From Nitrospirales bacterium (lineage in GTDB: Bacteria > Nitrospirota > Nitrospiria > Nitrospirales > UBA8639): DNA of 64,000 nucleotides. Below, piece after piece: positions 19,222 to 27,265 of the stretch. Positions within the stretch are counted from its first letter, which is position 1; each line of letters opens with the position of its first letter. The translations under genes were made by a program, and so were the position numbers. Below the pieces are notes generated by a model. The model made no database searches. It was not told the origin of the DNA and saw nothing but the letters and a program-made list of their open reading frames with translations. The stretch is taken from assembly GCA_029261295.1 (NCBI GenBank), contig JAJDBP010000017.1, positions 62,001 to 126,000 on the forward strand. Direction: 5' to 3'.

Positions 19222-20220
19222 CTATAAATATTCCTTTAGATACAGGGCTGCGTCCTCGGGAAGGATCGTGTTGATGAAAATTCCAGATCCCAATTCAAAC
19301 CCCGCGATGGTCGACACTCGCGGCAAAATTTGAATATGCCATAGGAAGTAATGCTTCGTGTCATCCTCGGGTGGAGCCGAATGAAGGATGTAATTGAAAT
19401 CAGGATTGCCGAGTGCATCATCGAAGGCCTTGAGTGTTCTCCTGAGCACATCGGCCAGTTCAGCAAGATGCCTGGGGGTTACATGCCCAAAGGTAGCTTC
19501 TTCATTCTTGGGTGCAATCCATGTTTCAAAGGGAACACGGGAAGCAAATGGATGAAAGACCACAAAGCTTGGTGATTCAAACAACACACGAACCTTGGCC
19601 AAACGTTCCTCGTCCACTAAATCACGATAAAGGCATCGCCCAGTATCATCGAAATGACTGATAGCCACTTCATACTTTTTTCGAACCAATAAGGGAGCCA
19701 CTGGCGTTCCAACGATTTGGGAATGTGGATGAATGAGTGATGTTCCAGCTCGCTCACCATGATTTTTAAATAACACAATACTTTTTACTTGAGGATCCTG
19801 CCTCAATGCGCAATAGCGGTCATGATATGCTGCCAACACCATTTCAACCTCATTCGTGGTCATCCGAGAAAGACTCTGATCATGTTGCGGTGTTTCAATA
19901 ATCACTTCATGATGCCCTACCCCACCCATTTCTCGAAAAAAATGATCTGTTTCTTTTCGATAGAGTTCCCCTTTTAGCCCAACTGCTGCATATTTATTCG
20001 GAACAACTCGCACACCCCAATCGAGAAGGGAGTCGTGGGGATAGCGAAGAATCTCTGGAGGGGTCAAATTTTCTTGTCCAGGACAAAAAGGGCACAACGG
20101 ATCATGGGGCAGCAAAGCGAATTCTGTGGCAGTTTTTTGAAAGTCATCAGGACGCTTGCCTCGATCCGTCGCAATTATCACCCAATCTTTAGTCGTTGGA
20201 TCTTGCCGAAGGATAGACAT
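19222..20220 (-). CDS. galT: Galactose-1-phosphate uridylyltransferase family protein
   Basis: A 332-aa HIT-superfamily nucleotidyltransferase. It begins MSILRQDPTTKDWVIIATDRGKRP and has CPFCPG, the SIVLFKNHGERAGTSLIHPHSQIVG block with the active-site His-Pro-His, and a C-terminal HWHIQ-like site (LWHIQILP). I chose the ATG at 20220; a longer frame needs TTG. In this operon (with treT, ackA, xfp) it may transfer nucleotidyl groups to glucose-1-P to supply the trehalose donor rather than handle galactose. That role is inferred. Confidence 0.88.
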   Translation of the reverse strand: MSILRQDPTTKDWVIIATDRGKRPDDFQKTATEFALLPHDPLCPFCPGQENLTPPEILRYPHDSLLDWGVRVVPNKYAAVGLKGELYRKETDHFFREMGGVGHHEVIIETPQHDQSLSRMTTNEVEMVLAAYHDRYCALRQDPQVKSIVLFKNHGERAGTSLIHPHSQIVGTPVAPLLVRKKYEVAISHFDDTGRCLYRDLVDEERLAKVRVLFESPSFVVFHPFASRVPFETWIAPKNEEATFGHVTPRHLAELADVLRRTLKAFDDALGNPDFNYILHSAPPEDDTKHYFLWHIQILPRVSTIAGFELGSGIFINTILPEDAALYLKEYL

Positions 20221-20460
20221 GAAATGGTTCAATTCAGACTGCGATAACCCATACCGTTATATCTTAAAAATTTCTTCTTAATAACAAACGAACATATCAT
20301 TTACTTCATAAACGTAGGCGCAGAACATTAACCCATTTTTCAATCTCAACGGCTGTTGCTGAGGTTATCTGGGACTCCACGATAAAGGCATGTGGGGCAA
20401 TATGCATCATTTCAACGAGTAAGCTCCGAACTCATCCCTTCCCGCAGTCGATATTCGTAT

Positions 20461-20498
20461 GATATTCAGAAGGAACTCTTCTGATATTTTCTTTTTTT
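20461..20498 (+). terminator. Intrinsic terminator-like hairpin
   Basis: CAGAAG-GAACT-CTTCTG forms a perfect 6-bp stem with a 5-base loop, extended by AT-rich pairs on both sides, and is followed by TTTTCTTTTTTT. This is a good rho-independent terminator on the plus strand. Confidence 0.55.
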
Positions 20499-20604
20499 AC
20501 ATATCGTCAATTACCCTCGCCCTCTCTATTTTCAATGAGCATCCAGGTTCCTTTTCTCTCATCATCATGTTCTTCCAAAGATCTTCATACAAACAAAATA
20601 TGCG

Positions 20605-20620
20605 TGGCATGAAGCTTGAT
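20605..20620 (+). promoter_or_regulatory. sigma54-like promoter before cytochrome c
   Basis: TGGCATGAAGCTTGAT matches the -24 element (TGGCA) and has the exact -24/-12 spacing, but the -12 part reads TTGAT rather than TTGCT. Start of transcription would be near 20631, about 58 bases before the cytochrome c ATG. Confidence 0.4.
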
Positions 20621-20688
20621 CTTCTATGACCGTCAGAGGCTGGTTGTGCAAATATGAAACCTTTCCCGTTTAATTACTCAGGACTACG

Positions 20689-21135
20689 ATGAGAAGAATA
20701 CAAAAAATCATCCACTCTTTAGGATGGACGATATGTGCAATCATGATGACTATAGCGGTAATTGTGAACTCATCTTGGGGGCAAGAACAGGAAGTCGTAG
20801 CTGGCGGCGGGTATTTATTTCAAAAATTTTGCAGCCCCTGTCATGGCCAACGGGCCACGGGTGATGGCCCCAAAGCCAAGAACCTTGTTCCGAAGCCGGC
20901 AAACTTAACAACCCTCCAAGAACGCAATGGAGGCACATTTCCCTTCTGGCGAGCCTATGGCATGATTGATGGTCGCAAACATCTCTCCAGCCATGGCCCA
21001 CGCGACATGCCGGTCTTTGGGATATGGTTCCGAATACCTGATGATGAGGTCTCGATTGAAACAGAATGGGCCGATCAGGTTAGGGGACGGATTTGGCAAC
21101 TATTGTCATTTCTCGAATCGATTCAAATTCCGTAA
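20689..21135 (+). CDS. Monohaem cytochrome c
   Basis: A 148-aa exported protein: a signal peptide to about residue 31 (VNSSWGQ), one haem site CSPCH at 48-52 followed by GQRATGDGPKAKN, and PMP-type Met candidates in RDMPVFG. It is similar in form to the other short cytochromes c here. A weak sigma54-like promoter lies upstream. The next plus-strand gene, a membrane peptidase, follows after 40 bp. Confidence 0.88.
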   Translation: MRRIQKIIHSLGWTICAIMMTIAVIVNSSWGQEQEVVAGGGYLFQKFCSPCHGQRATGDGPKAKNLVPKPANLTTLQERNGGTFPFWRAYGMIDGRKHLSSHGPRDMPVFGIWFRIPDDEVSIETEWADQVRGRIWQLLSFLESIQIP

Positions 21136-21175
21136 ACATTTCTCCTGAAATATTCAGAATGTATCAGGGTAATTG

Positions 21176-22219
21176 ATGGCCAAACCCCCGATACGTTCCA
21201 TGATTACTTGTCACCACCAAGAACAATTAACTCGGCGTTTATCCTTCTTTCTTTCTAGCATCGTTTTTTTGTTCGGCTTGACCATTCTGTTGTCGGGAAG
21301 GCCCTCTCCTACAGGAATGGTCACCTGCATCATTGTGGCGTTTCTTGTAGGCACATTTCTGTACCGTTTTCTGACTCGGAAAATACGACGCCGGGCACGC
21401 CTTCGTCAGGAACCCTTTCCCACTGCGTGGGAAACCATCCTCCAGCGTGAGGTTTCGTATTTCCAAACGCTTGATAAATCAGAACAAGGTCGTTTTCGAG
21501 AAGAGGTCGCGATCTTTCTGAACGAAAAACGGATCACCGGGATTAAGACCTCTGTTGACGACACGGTAAAAGTGTTCGTTGCCGCCAGTGCCATCATACC
21601 AATTTTCGGATTTCCTGGATGGGAATGGGACCAAATTAGTGAGGTCCTCATTTACCCCACCACCTTCAATGAACAATTCGAGATCGGGAGGGAGGGAGAT
21701 CAAGATGTGCTGGGCATGGTCGGGCGCGGAGCGATGAATCGCATGATGATTCTCTCCAAGCCAGAGCTCCTACAGGGGTTTCGCGCGGCCCATGATCGAA
21801 AAAACGTGGGCATTCATGAATTCACACATTTACTCGATAAGTCCGACGGCGCGGTCGATGGCGTACCTTCCGTGGGACTCCCACGGTCTGTCGTCACCCC
21901 ATGGCTGAAGCTGCTACATCATGAAATGGGAAACATTCAGGCCGGTCATTCGGATATCAATCCGTATGGATTGAAAAATGAAGCCGAATTTTTTGCGGTG
22001 GTTTCTGAATACTTTTTCGAAAACCCTGACAAAATGAAGCGGAAGCACCAGGAATTATACGCTATGCTTGAAAAAATCTTCCAGCAAAATCCACAGGGGC
22101 GCGTCAAAAAAGCTTTGGGGGCCATGGTCAAACCAGCAGCTAGACGTCTAGGCCGCAATACACCCTGCCCCTGTGGAAGCCGGAAAAAATATAAGCACTG
22201 TTGCTTAGCGAATGGTTGA
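21176..22219 (+). CDS. MtfA-like zinc peptidase with membrane segments and SEC-C tail
   Basis: A 347-aa protein. Two membrane segments (about 22-40 and 46-64) precede an MtfA/M90-type domain with the zinc motif HEFTH at 214-218 and a second Glu in NEAEFFAVVSEYF. The C-terminus carries a SEC-C motif, CPCGSRKKYKHCC, a small zinc knuckle found on SecA and other proteins. The order membrane - peptidase - SEC-C differs from plain E. coli MtfA (a cytoplasmic Mlc-binding peptidase). The start is the ATG at 21176. Substrate unknown. Confidence 0.88.
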   Translation: MAKPPIRSMITCHHQEQLTRRLSFFLSSIVFLFGLTILLSGRPSPTGMVTCIIVAFLVGTFLYRFLTRKIRRRARLRQEPFPTAWETILQREVSYFQTLDKSEQGRFREEVAIFLNEKRITGIKTSVDDTVKVFVAASAIIPIFGFPGWEWDQISEVLIYPTTFNEQFEIGREGDQDVLGMVGRGAMNRMMILSKPELLQGFRAAHDRKNVGIHEFTHLLDKSDGAVDGVPSVGLPRSVVTPWLKLLHHEMGNIQAGHSDINPYGLKNEAEFFAVVSEYFFENPDKMKRKHQELYAMLEKIFQQNPQGRVKKALGAMVKPAARRLGRNTPCPCGSRKKYKHCCLANG

Positions 22220-22253
22220 ACCCTGCCCTTTCTTATTTTGAACGAATTCCTCT

Positions 22254-22742
22254 TTACAGTTTCTCTATCGCCTGGACTCCAGGATGGTAAGTTGAATAGA
22301 TCACGATAGGAACAGACAGATCGCCCAGATGTTTTTCAATGAGCGGTTTGACATCTTTCCAATCCAACCCACCAACCCCTGTGGCTAATTTCGGCAGCGC
22401 CACACTGGTGAATTTTTCGGCTTCAATGGTTTTTCGCAATGCCTTAAGGCAATGATTAACGTTCTCAACAGAAGCTTTCCCTGGTCGACTTCCTTGGTTA
22501 GGTGGTGGTTCCTGTGTCAGGAGATTGATAATACGGACACCCCCTGGCCCACCCCAGGTCCACAACCCACCGGATTTCGGTTCAGACACCTGACAGGCGT
22601 GCTTGAAGTCTTTATACATTGCGGGCCACCGCTCCCGCAGCGCAAGGGCCAACCCATTGGCAAAATTGTCATGTGGTGCAACTCCATGTGCCACAGCTCC
22701 GGCTTTGGTTAACAGAATGTCACCTTCCACTTCTTGAATCAT
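22254..22742 (-). CDS. Macro-domain (ADP-ribose-binding) protein
   Basis: A 162-aa single macro domain. VEGDILLTKAGAVAHGVAP is the first strand/loop of the ADP-ribose pocket, FANGLALALRERWP matches the helix after the N-x-x-G segment, and LPKLATGVGGLDWKDVKPLIE is the second phosphate loop and helix. Such proteins bind or remove ADP-ribose from proteins or nucleic acid, or process ADP-ribose-1''-phosphate. AAGGAGGAGAGTTC before the ATG is an ideal ribosome site. It follows a haem-binding-domain gene by 66 bp on the same strand, probably in one transcript. Confidence 0.88.
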   Translation of the reverse strand: MIQEVEGDILLTKAGAVAHGVAPHDNFANGLALALRERWPAMYKDFKHACQVSEPKSGGLWTWGGPGGVRIINLLTQEPPPNQGSRPGKASVENVNHCLKALRKTIEAEKFTSVALPKLATGVGGLDWKDVKPLIEKHLGDLSVPIVIYSTYHPGVQAIEKL

Positions 22743-22808
22743 GAACTCTCCTCCTTGTTACGGTGATGAGAATATCTAACAATGTTTCCCTCGATCTTAG
22801 ACCAATGC

Positions 22809-23264
22809 TTAATGGTCATTTCCCTCTTCTGAAACAGACGGAACACTTCCTGCCCAGGCGCGCAATAAGCCATGATCCTGATCTGAAAGCTGTGCTTCTG
22901 GGTGTAGAGGGAGGTAGAACCATGGCGGCATTTCACCCTCCTCAACCTCTTCCCAGATTTCCTTGATAATTTTGTGGCGTTTCTTTTGGCCGTACCGATT
23001 CCAGGTTGAGAAGTTGAGTTCTTCTCGACCCTTTCGCACATCCCAGGCTAACAGCCAGGAAACAGGTGCCACTCGACTATACTCAGGCCAGATCGTCTCA
23101 TGTGAATGACAGTCGTAGCAGGCGCGTTTCAAAATCGCTTTCACTTCAGGGGATACCGAGATTTCTTCTTGAATTGGAGGATTGGTCATGGTCACGGGGA
23201 CAAATTGGATGCCCACCAATACGATGACAATCACCAAAAAAATTCTTATCATTGGTTTTTTCAT
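22809..23264 (-). CDS. Exported haem-binding domain protein
   Basis: About 151 aa from the ATG at 23264 (AGAGGAG upstream). A hydrophobic leader (about 4-22) is followed by a domain with one CYDCHSHET haem motif, YSRVAPVSWLLAWDVRKGREELNFS, and GEMPPWFYLPLHPEAQLS. This is the haem_bd (PF14376) pattern: a periplasmic monohaem c-type protein with a likely second ligand in the PPW or HPEA region. A good sigma54-like promoter lies 104 bp upstream. It is followed by the macro-domain gene. Confidence 0.88.
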   Translation of the reverse strand: MKKPMIRIFLVIVIVLVGIQFVPVTMTNPPIQEEISVSPEVKAILKRACYDCHSHETIWPEYSRVAPVSWLLAWDVRKGREELNFSTWNRYGQKKRHKIIKEIWEEVEEGEMPPWFYLPLHPEAQLSDQDHGLLRAWAGSVPSVSEEGNDH

Positions 23265-23367
23265 GCAAGTACTCCTCTTCACTACCTTATTAGGCTCAGG
23301 TTGACCCTGCTATTCAGAGCTTTCGAATATCTTCCCTCAACATCTGGAGATTTCCGATTGAAATTAA

Positions 23368-23383
23368 AGCAAGCTCCATGCCG
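23368..23383 (-). promoter_or_regulatory. sigma54-like promoter for haem-binding/macro genes
   Basis: Read on the minus strand this is CGGCATGGAGCTTGCT: GGCA at -24, 10 bases between the GG and GC doublets, and TTGCT at -12. Only the first T of TGGCA differs. Transcription would start near 23358 and give a leader of about 95 bases before the ATG at 23264. Confidence 0.55.
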
Positions 23384-23489
23384 TTCTCAATTGTTTTTAT
23401 GCAGAGAACGCAATTTGCTAAACTTCAAAAGAACTGTATGGTTTCTCGCTTATTTCAACGGTCGCATTCCCATAGAATTGCCAATCGCC

Positions 23490-24170
23490 ATGTCCGTTGC
23501 TTCTCATACCATATTAAAAGTCTTGGTCGGGTCTCATGCTCATGGACTGGCAACTCAAGACTCCGATCATGATTATCGAAGCGTATTCGTCATTCCCACT
23601 GAAGACATGTTCAAATTGGGGTTTAAGCAACCCAGCACCCAATGGACCAAGGGACAGACGGATGAAACCGCGTGGGAAGTGGGAGCCTTTCTTACATTGG
23701 CCACTCAAGGCCATCCACTTGTCCTAGAAACGTTTTTGGCCCCCGTCGAGCAGTCTGATGGATGGGGACAGCGCCTGCGTTCACTTTTCCCAGATGTGTG
23801 GTCTTCGGAAAAAGCTATTGATGCCTTCGTGAACTACGCACATAATCAACGGCAGAAATTCCTAGAGAAAAAAGATGGGCGCCCGGAGAAATATGCCGCA
23901 GCCTATTTGCGAGTCCTACAAAATTTATGTGAGCTCTTAGAAACGGGTAATTTTACGATTCACATCCCACAGACAGAGTTGGGAAAGAAAATTTTTGATA
24001 TTAAGCAAGGAAACTATCGTACGGGCGAAGTGATTGACATGGGGGAAACCTTATTATTAAAAGCACAAAAACTTCGAGCCGCCTCTTCTCACACAAAAAA
24101 TCTGACTAACATTAACTCTTTTCTTATCAACATTCGTCGAGAATTCTTGGCAGATCATCCACCAAATTAA
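23490..24170 (+). CDS. Predicted nucleotidyltransferase (PF10127/RlaP-like)
   Basis: A 226-aa protein. GSHAHGLATQDSDHDYR at 14-30 is the minimal nucleotidyltransferase signature, G-S followed by metal-binding Asp26 and Asp28. The longer open frame overlaps the divergent gene and its promoter, so I start at the ATG at 23490 (MSVASHTILK). The rest is helical and fits the family of stand-alone transferases linked to RNA repair or nucleic-acid modification. No ribosome site is evident. It is divergent from the macro-domain unit, so a shared nucleotide/ADP-ribose theme is possible but unproven. Confidence 0.85.
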   Translation: MSVASHTILKVLVGSHAHGLATQDSDHDYRSVFVIPTEDMFKLGFKQPSTQWTKGQTDETAWEVGAFLTLATQGHPLVLETFLAPVEQSDGWGQRLRSLFPDVWSSEKAIDAFVNYAHNQRQKFLEKKDGRPEKYAAAYLRVLQNLCELLETGNFTIHIPQTELGKKIFDIKQGNYRTGEVIDMGETLLLKAQKLRAASSHTKNLTNINSFLINIRREFLADHPPN

Positions 24171-24181
24171 TCTCGTTTTTC

Positions 24182-24880
24182 TTAATTGTTTTCAATAACG
24201 GCTTTGAAGGCTTTGGCCATGGCTCGATGTCCAGCGTTTGAAGGATGTACTTCAAACTGATCTGCGCCATTTCGTTGAATCAATCTCAACCCCTTTTTCC
24301 CTTCAAATGCCGAAAACACATCCGCTACCGGGACACCAAACGCTCCGGCGACACCATCAACAATACTGTTGAAGAGGAGTACAACATTTGTCGCCATTGG
24401 AATTTCAGGAATATCATATAAATTACTGACATAGATTTCGGCTTCTGGGAGTTCTGTTCGTAATTGAAAAAGGATATTAGTTAAATTGGCTTGAAAGTTT
24501 CCCAGCACGGTTGCAGGATCTTCTCCGGTCAGAATGCTGGCCAAATCATTACCTCCGACCGTGAGGGTAATCACTGTTGGAACAAAGGGATCAATGGCTA
24601 AAGGTACCTGCTTTTCCAACACATCCTGGCTTGTCGCTCCAATCAACCCCACATTACTCAAGAGTGTATTCGGAATCTTGTCAAACACGCCTTCTTTATA
24701 GAGTAAATAAGCATACCCCTGCGTGGCAGGAACTGCTCCATACCCAGCAGCAAGACTATCGCCCATGGCCATATACCGAGTATTATCTGCAAACTGCCAA
24801 GGCACTTCTGCAGATACCCCTAATGGTGAAAGTAATAGTGCACCCAAGGCCACCGCTCTAAACCAGCTCATGGAGGACAT
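24182..24880 (-). CDS. Exported SGNH/GDSL hydrolase
   Basis: A 232-aa esterase/lipase-fold hydrolase with a signal peptide (to about residue 24, GVSAE). Catalytic blocks are visible: GDSLAAGYG at 40-48 with the nucleophile Ser42, GGND at about 108-111 (oxyanion Asn), and HPSNAGH near 213 with the Asp/His spacing of block V altered to H-P-S-N. AAAGGAG precedes the ATG. The substrate could be lipid, acylated sugar or peptidoglycan. It stands between a convergent nucleotidyltransferase gene and an exported protein of unknown function. Confidence 0.9.
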   Translation of the reverse strand: MSSMSWFRAVALGALLLSPLGVSAEVPWQFADNTRYMAMGDSLAAGYGAVPATQGYAYLLYKEGVFDKIPNTLLSNVGLIGATSQDVLEKQVPLAIDPFVPTVITLTVGGNDLASILTGEDPATVLGNFQANLTNILFQLRTELPEAEIYVSNLYDIPEIPMATNVVLLFNSIVDGVAGAFGVPVADVFSAFEGKKGLRLIQRNGADQFEVHPSNAGHRAMAKAFKAVIENN

Positions 24881-24964
24881 AACCGACTCCTTTCAGTTGG
24901 GGTAAACAAAAAAATTCTTTCATATATTGAAAATCGGTTAATGAGAATTTCCCTAGACCTCTTC

Positions 24965-25537
24965 TTATGGTGTACGAACTGCGCCATAGGCGATCCATTG
25001 ATTCAACAACATGCCCGGATTGGCCACACGAATGAGGAACGCCATATCATCACACACGATCGGAAGGTTCACCGTTCCCTCAAACCGCGCATCACCTTGC
25101 CGTGAGAGAGGCACTGAATCCGTGTCGACAAGCACCACTCCACCGAAAGGAGCTGGAGAAGCCGCATTACATACGACGGTGCCCTTTACCGCTGTGACTC
25201 CCGGACTTGGGGTTCCAATAACCAAACCACCCGGGGGAATACTTTGACTGCCCAGAACTAATCCTTTGACCCAAAACTTAACCTGCTCGTCTAAGAGATT
25301 GAGCGTTGCCTTTCCCCTGCTGGTCGACCAGGAAACTCCCACACTATTCACGCCAGCAACCACATTAAGATTATTAAAAACATTTCCGGGAACCGTGACC
25401 CCTTCAATTCGTTCCCATTTCACCAATGAATTCTCTGCTTGGGCTTCACTACTCAGCACTAGCGGAACTGCTAATACACTCAGAATAAACATGAGGCACC
25501 AGTAAAGATGTCTCCCGTTTTTACCTGTCTGCTTCAT
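24965..25537 (-). CDS. Exported protein of unknown function
   Basis: A 190-aa protein with a clear signal peptide (about 11-34, ending SSEAQA). The mature part is beta-rich with Gly, Val and Pro and two Cys residues (VVCNAAS and LPIVCDD) that may pair outside the cytoplasm. I do not recognise the family. GGAGGAGAAC before the ATG is a strong ribosome site. A sigma54-like sequence lies about 80 bp upstream. It may be cotranscribed with the SGNH hydrolase 84 bp downstream. Confidence 0.8.
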   Translation of the reverse strand: MKQTGKNGRHLYWCLMFILSVLAVPLVLSSEAQAENSLVKWERIEGVTVPGNVFNNLNVVAGVNSVGVSWSTSRGKATLNLLDEQVKFWVKGLVLGSQSIPPGGLVIGTPSPGVTAVKGTVVCNAASPAPFGGVVLVDTDSVPLSRQGDARFEGTVNLPIVCDDMAFLIRVANPGMLLNQWIAYGAVRTP

Positions 25538-25614
25538 GTTCTCCTCCTTTTTTAAAAAAAATGTAATTGTTCATTAATCACTTACTTCTTCGTTTCTTCC
25601 TGTTAATGGAACAA

Positions 25615-25630
25615 TGCAAATGTAAGTCCA
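25615..25630 (-). promoter_or_regulatory. Possible sigma54 promoter, exported protein gene
   Basis: On the minus strand: TGGACTTACATTTGCA. TGG, the exact GG-to-GC spacing and TTGCA are right, but the CA of TGGCA is replaced by AC. It lies about 78 bases before the ATG at 25537. Confidence 0.3.
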
Positions 25631-26409
25631 GATCTTAAAAATCTCTCAGTGATCTATAAACACTAGAATGCTTTCAGGCAGCAGGATCCACTTGAAACAT
25701 CTTGTCCGCTTCTAACCACAAGATGGGCGTCTCCAACAAATAGGAAAAACAAAGCGAACATGTTCAATGCAAAATATCCCTAAAATTTATCCACTCCTTT
25801 TCTTGCCCCCCCTCGCCTCACTAACGAATATTGGGTCTGTAGATTTCTACCTCAAATGTGCTCTTCCTCGTTAAGATCAAAAAATCAAACTAGAACCTTA
25901 TGGCAATAATTCGTGCGGTTAGGATTTATAGGAACCAGAAATTTAAATTTTAAGAATACAACTTGCTCTACTGTCAGAAAAAAAGCGAAATTAAATACCT
26001 ATTTTCTGCATTTCTCTTTCTGATTCTCCTATTTTTCTTTTCGAGGAAATGCAACGGGGCAACGGCAAGATGGTAGATGTAAGTGTCACCCTTTAATCGA
26101 TAAAATCAGTAATGGTCCGCACGCTTTAGTAACGGAAGACGAAGTTGTTTCCCCAATTCCTAAATTGAGTTAGGTATTTCTGTATGTATGCGTCTGTTCT
26201 CCCCATCAAGCTTGATTTGAATTACCCAGTCATTATTTAAATCCCTTCTTCTCATCGTTCTTTTTTCAGGTTAGAGAGAACATTGTTTGACGGATTTTCT
26301 GAGGCTAAGGGCCACATCCTCCAAAAATATCTGAGGAATATTGCGACAATACCCATCCTTCCTCAATGCCATCTATTTGAAAACTCAGAATATCGAGGCT
26401 AAAAGGCTA

Positions 26410-26425
26410 TGGCACAACTCTTGAT
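26410..26425 (+). promoter_or_regulatory. sigma54-like promoter for receiver/rhodanese/USP operon
   Basis: TGGCACAACTCTTGAT has a perfect -24 hexamer (TGGCAC) and correct spacing, with TTGAT at -12 (consensus TTGCW). Transcription would start near 26436, about 30 bases before the ATG at 26467. Confidence 0.45.
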
Positions 26426-26466
26426 CTACCTTGAATACAAGACAACAATTTGAGGAATCAATTCCC

Positions 26467-26814
26467 ATGGTGGTGATTGCGACAATCGACTCAACCCTAC
26501 GGATCGACTTGCAGCAAAGTCTGACTGATAAAGGCGATCTTTTTCTTTTGCTCAAGGAGGGAGAGAACATTGTAGATTCTGTATTCCGCCATCACCCATC
26601 TTTAGTAATTCTGGACTTATATTTAACCCACCCCAGTGGGATAGAAACTCTACGGCAACTTCGCACAGAAGGCTATAAGGGGAAAATCGTCATGCTAGGG
26701 GGACAATCCAGTCAATCGTTAGCGCCTGAAGCAACCCGGTTAGGCGCATGGCAAATTGTTGGGCGTCCATTCAATGCAGGCCAAGTCTTAGGAGCAGCAG
26801 GCACAACTCATTGA
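26467..26814 (+). CDS. Degenerate receiver-domain protein
   Basis: A 115-aa CheY-fold protein. The start ATG at 26467 follows GAGGAA by about 10 bases. The phosphoacceptor Asp survives in LVILDLYLTHPSG. The usual acidic pair is reduced to one Asp (VVIATIDSTLR) and the conserved Lys near the end is replaced (VGRPFN has Arg where KPF is normal). Phosphorylation may be weak or absent, so it could be a binding or sensing domain. It heads a cluster with a DUF2892 protein, a rhodanese-type enzyme and a USP. Confidence 0.75.
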   Translation: MVVIATIDSTLRIDLQQSLTDKGDLFLLLKEGENIVDSVFRHHPSLVILDLYLTHPSGIETLRQLRTEGYKGKIVMLGGQSSQSLAPEATRLGAWQIVGRPFNAGQVLGAAGTTH

Positions 26815-26870
26815 AGAGGTAGATCTTTAATACCAAGAGACCCAGATAAAACATGATAAGGAGGTAAATC

Positions 26871-27149
26871 ATGAAAGCCTTACGGAATCTAGGACATCAT
26901 GAACGAATTATCCGTGTCGGAATCGGCCTCGCCCTACTAGCCTTATCGGGATTTTCTGCTTTTCCAGTATGGGGGGATTTCTTACTTATGACAGTCGGGC
27001 TCATTGCGTTGTTGACCGGCATTATTGGCTACTGCCCCGCCTGGAAGGCAGTGGGTATCAACACCTGCAAATTCGACCAGCAGCATTCTAGCTCAAACCC
27101 AAAAGAAGGACTCCATGAGCACAGCGTCTCTACCAGACAGCAATCGTGA
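26871..27149 (+). CDS. DUF2892-type inner-membrane protein
   Basis: A 92-aa protein with two membrane helices (about 17-30 and 34-55), the usual NLGHHERIIRVGIGLALL opening and IIGYCPAWKAVGINTCK after the second helix. This is the DUF2892/YgaP-tail fold, often fused to or next to rhodanese domains, as here where an MBL-rhodanese gene follows. The two Cys may take part in sulfur transfer (inference). The C-terminal 30 residues are polar and probably disordered. GATAAGGAGG precedes the ATG. Confidence 0.88.
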   Translation: MKALRNLGHHERIIRVGIGLALLALSGFSAFPVWGDFLLMTVGLIALLTGIIGYCPAWKAVGINTCKFDQQHSSSNPKEGLHEHSVSTRQQS

Positions 27150-27265
27150 GATAAAGGAGGGATCGAATCTTCGATTTACTCCAATCTTGGCAAAAAATGA
27201 TAAGAGCAACAATCAAAATTCAAGCAGCAGATCGTCTTCTATTCCCATAAAAAATGGAGTAGCCC

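Larger units (their letters stand above)
20221..20688. other. Intergenic region with hairpin and sigma54-like promoter
   Basis: About 470 bp between the divergent galT-like and cytochrome c genes. It holds a terminator-like hairpin reading on the plus strand (20461-20498) and a -24/-12 match (20605-20620). The plus-strand terminator has no gene upstream of it, so an unannotated short transcript or leader may end there. Confidence 0.45.
25538..26466. other. Long AT-rich intergenic region
   Basis: About 930 bp with no convincing gene on either strand. It holds two sigma54-like matches (25615-25630 minus, 26410-26425 plus) and a perfect 12-base palindrome ATCAAGCTTGAT at 26205-26216. T-rich and A-rich tracts are common. 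The long non-coding stretch between divergent units may contain activator sites. Confidence 0.45.

Noticed and set aside
23106-23489. N-terminal extension of the nucleotidyltransferase
   Set aside because: It overlaps the divergent haem-binding gene and its promoter; the conserved domain starts near the ATG at 23490.
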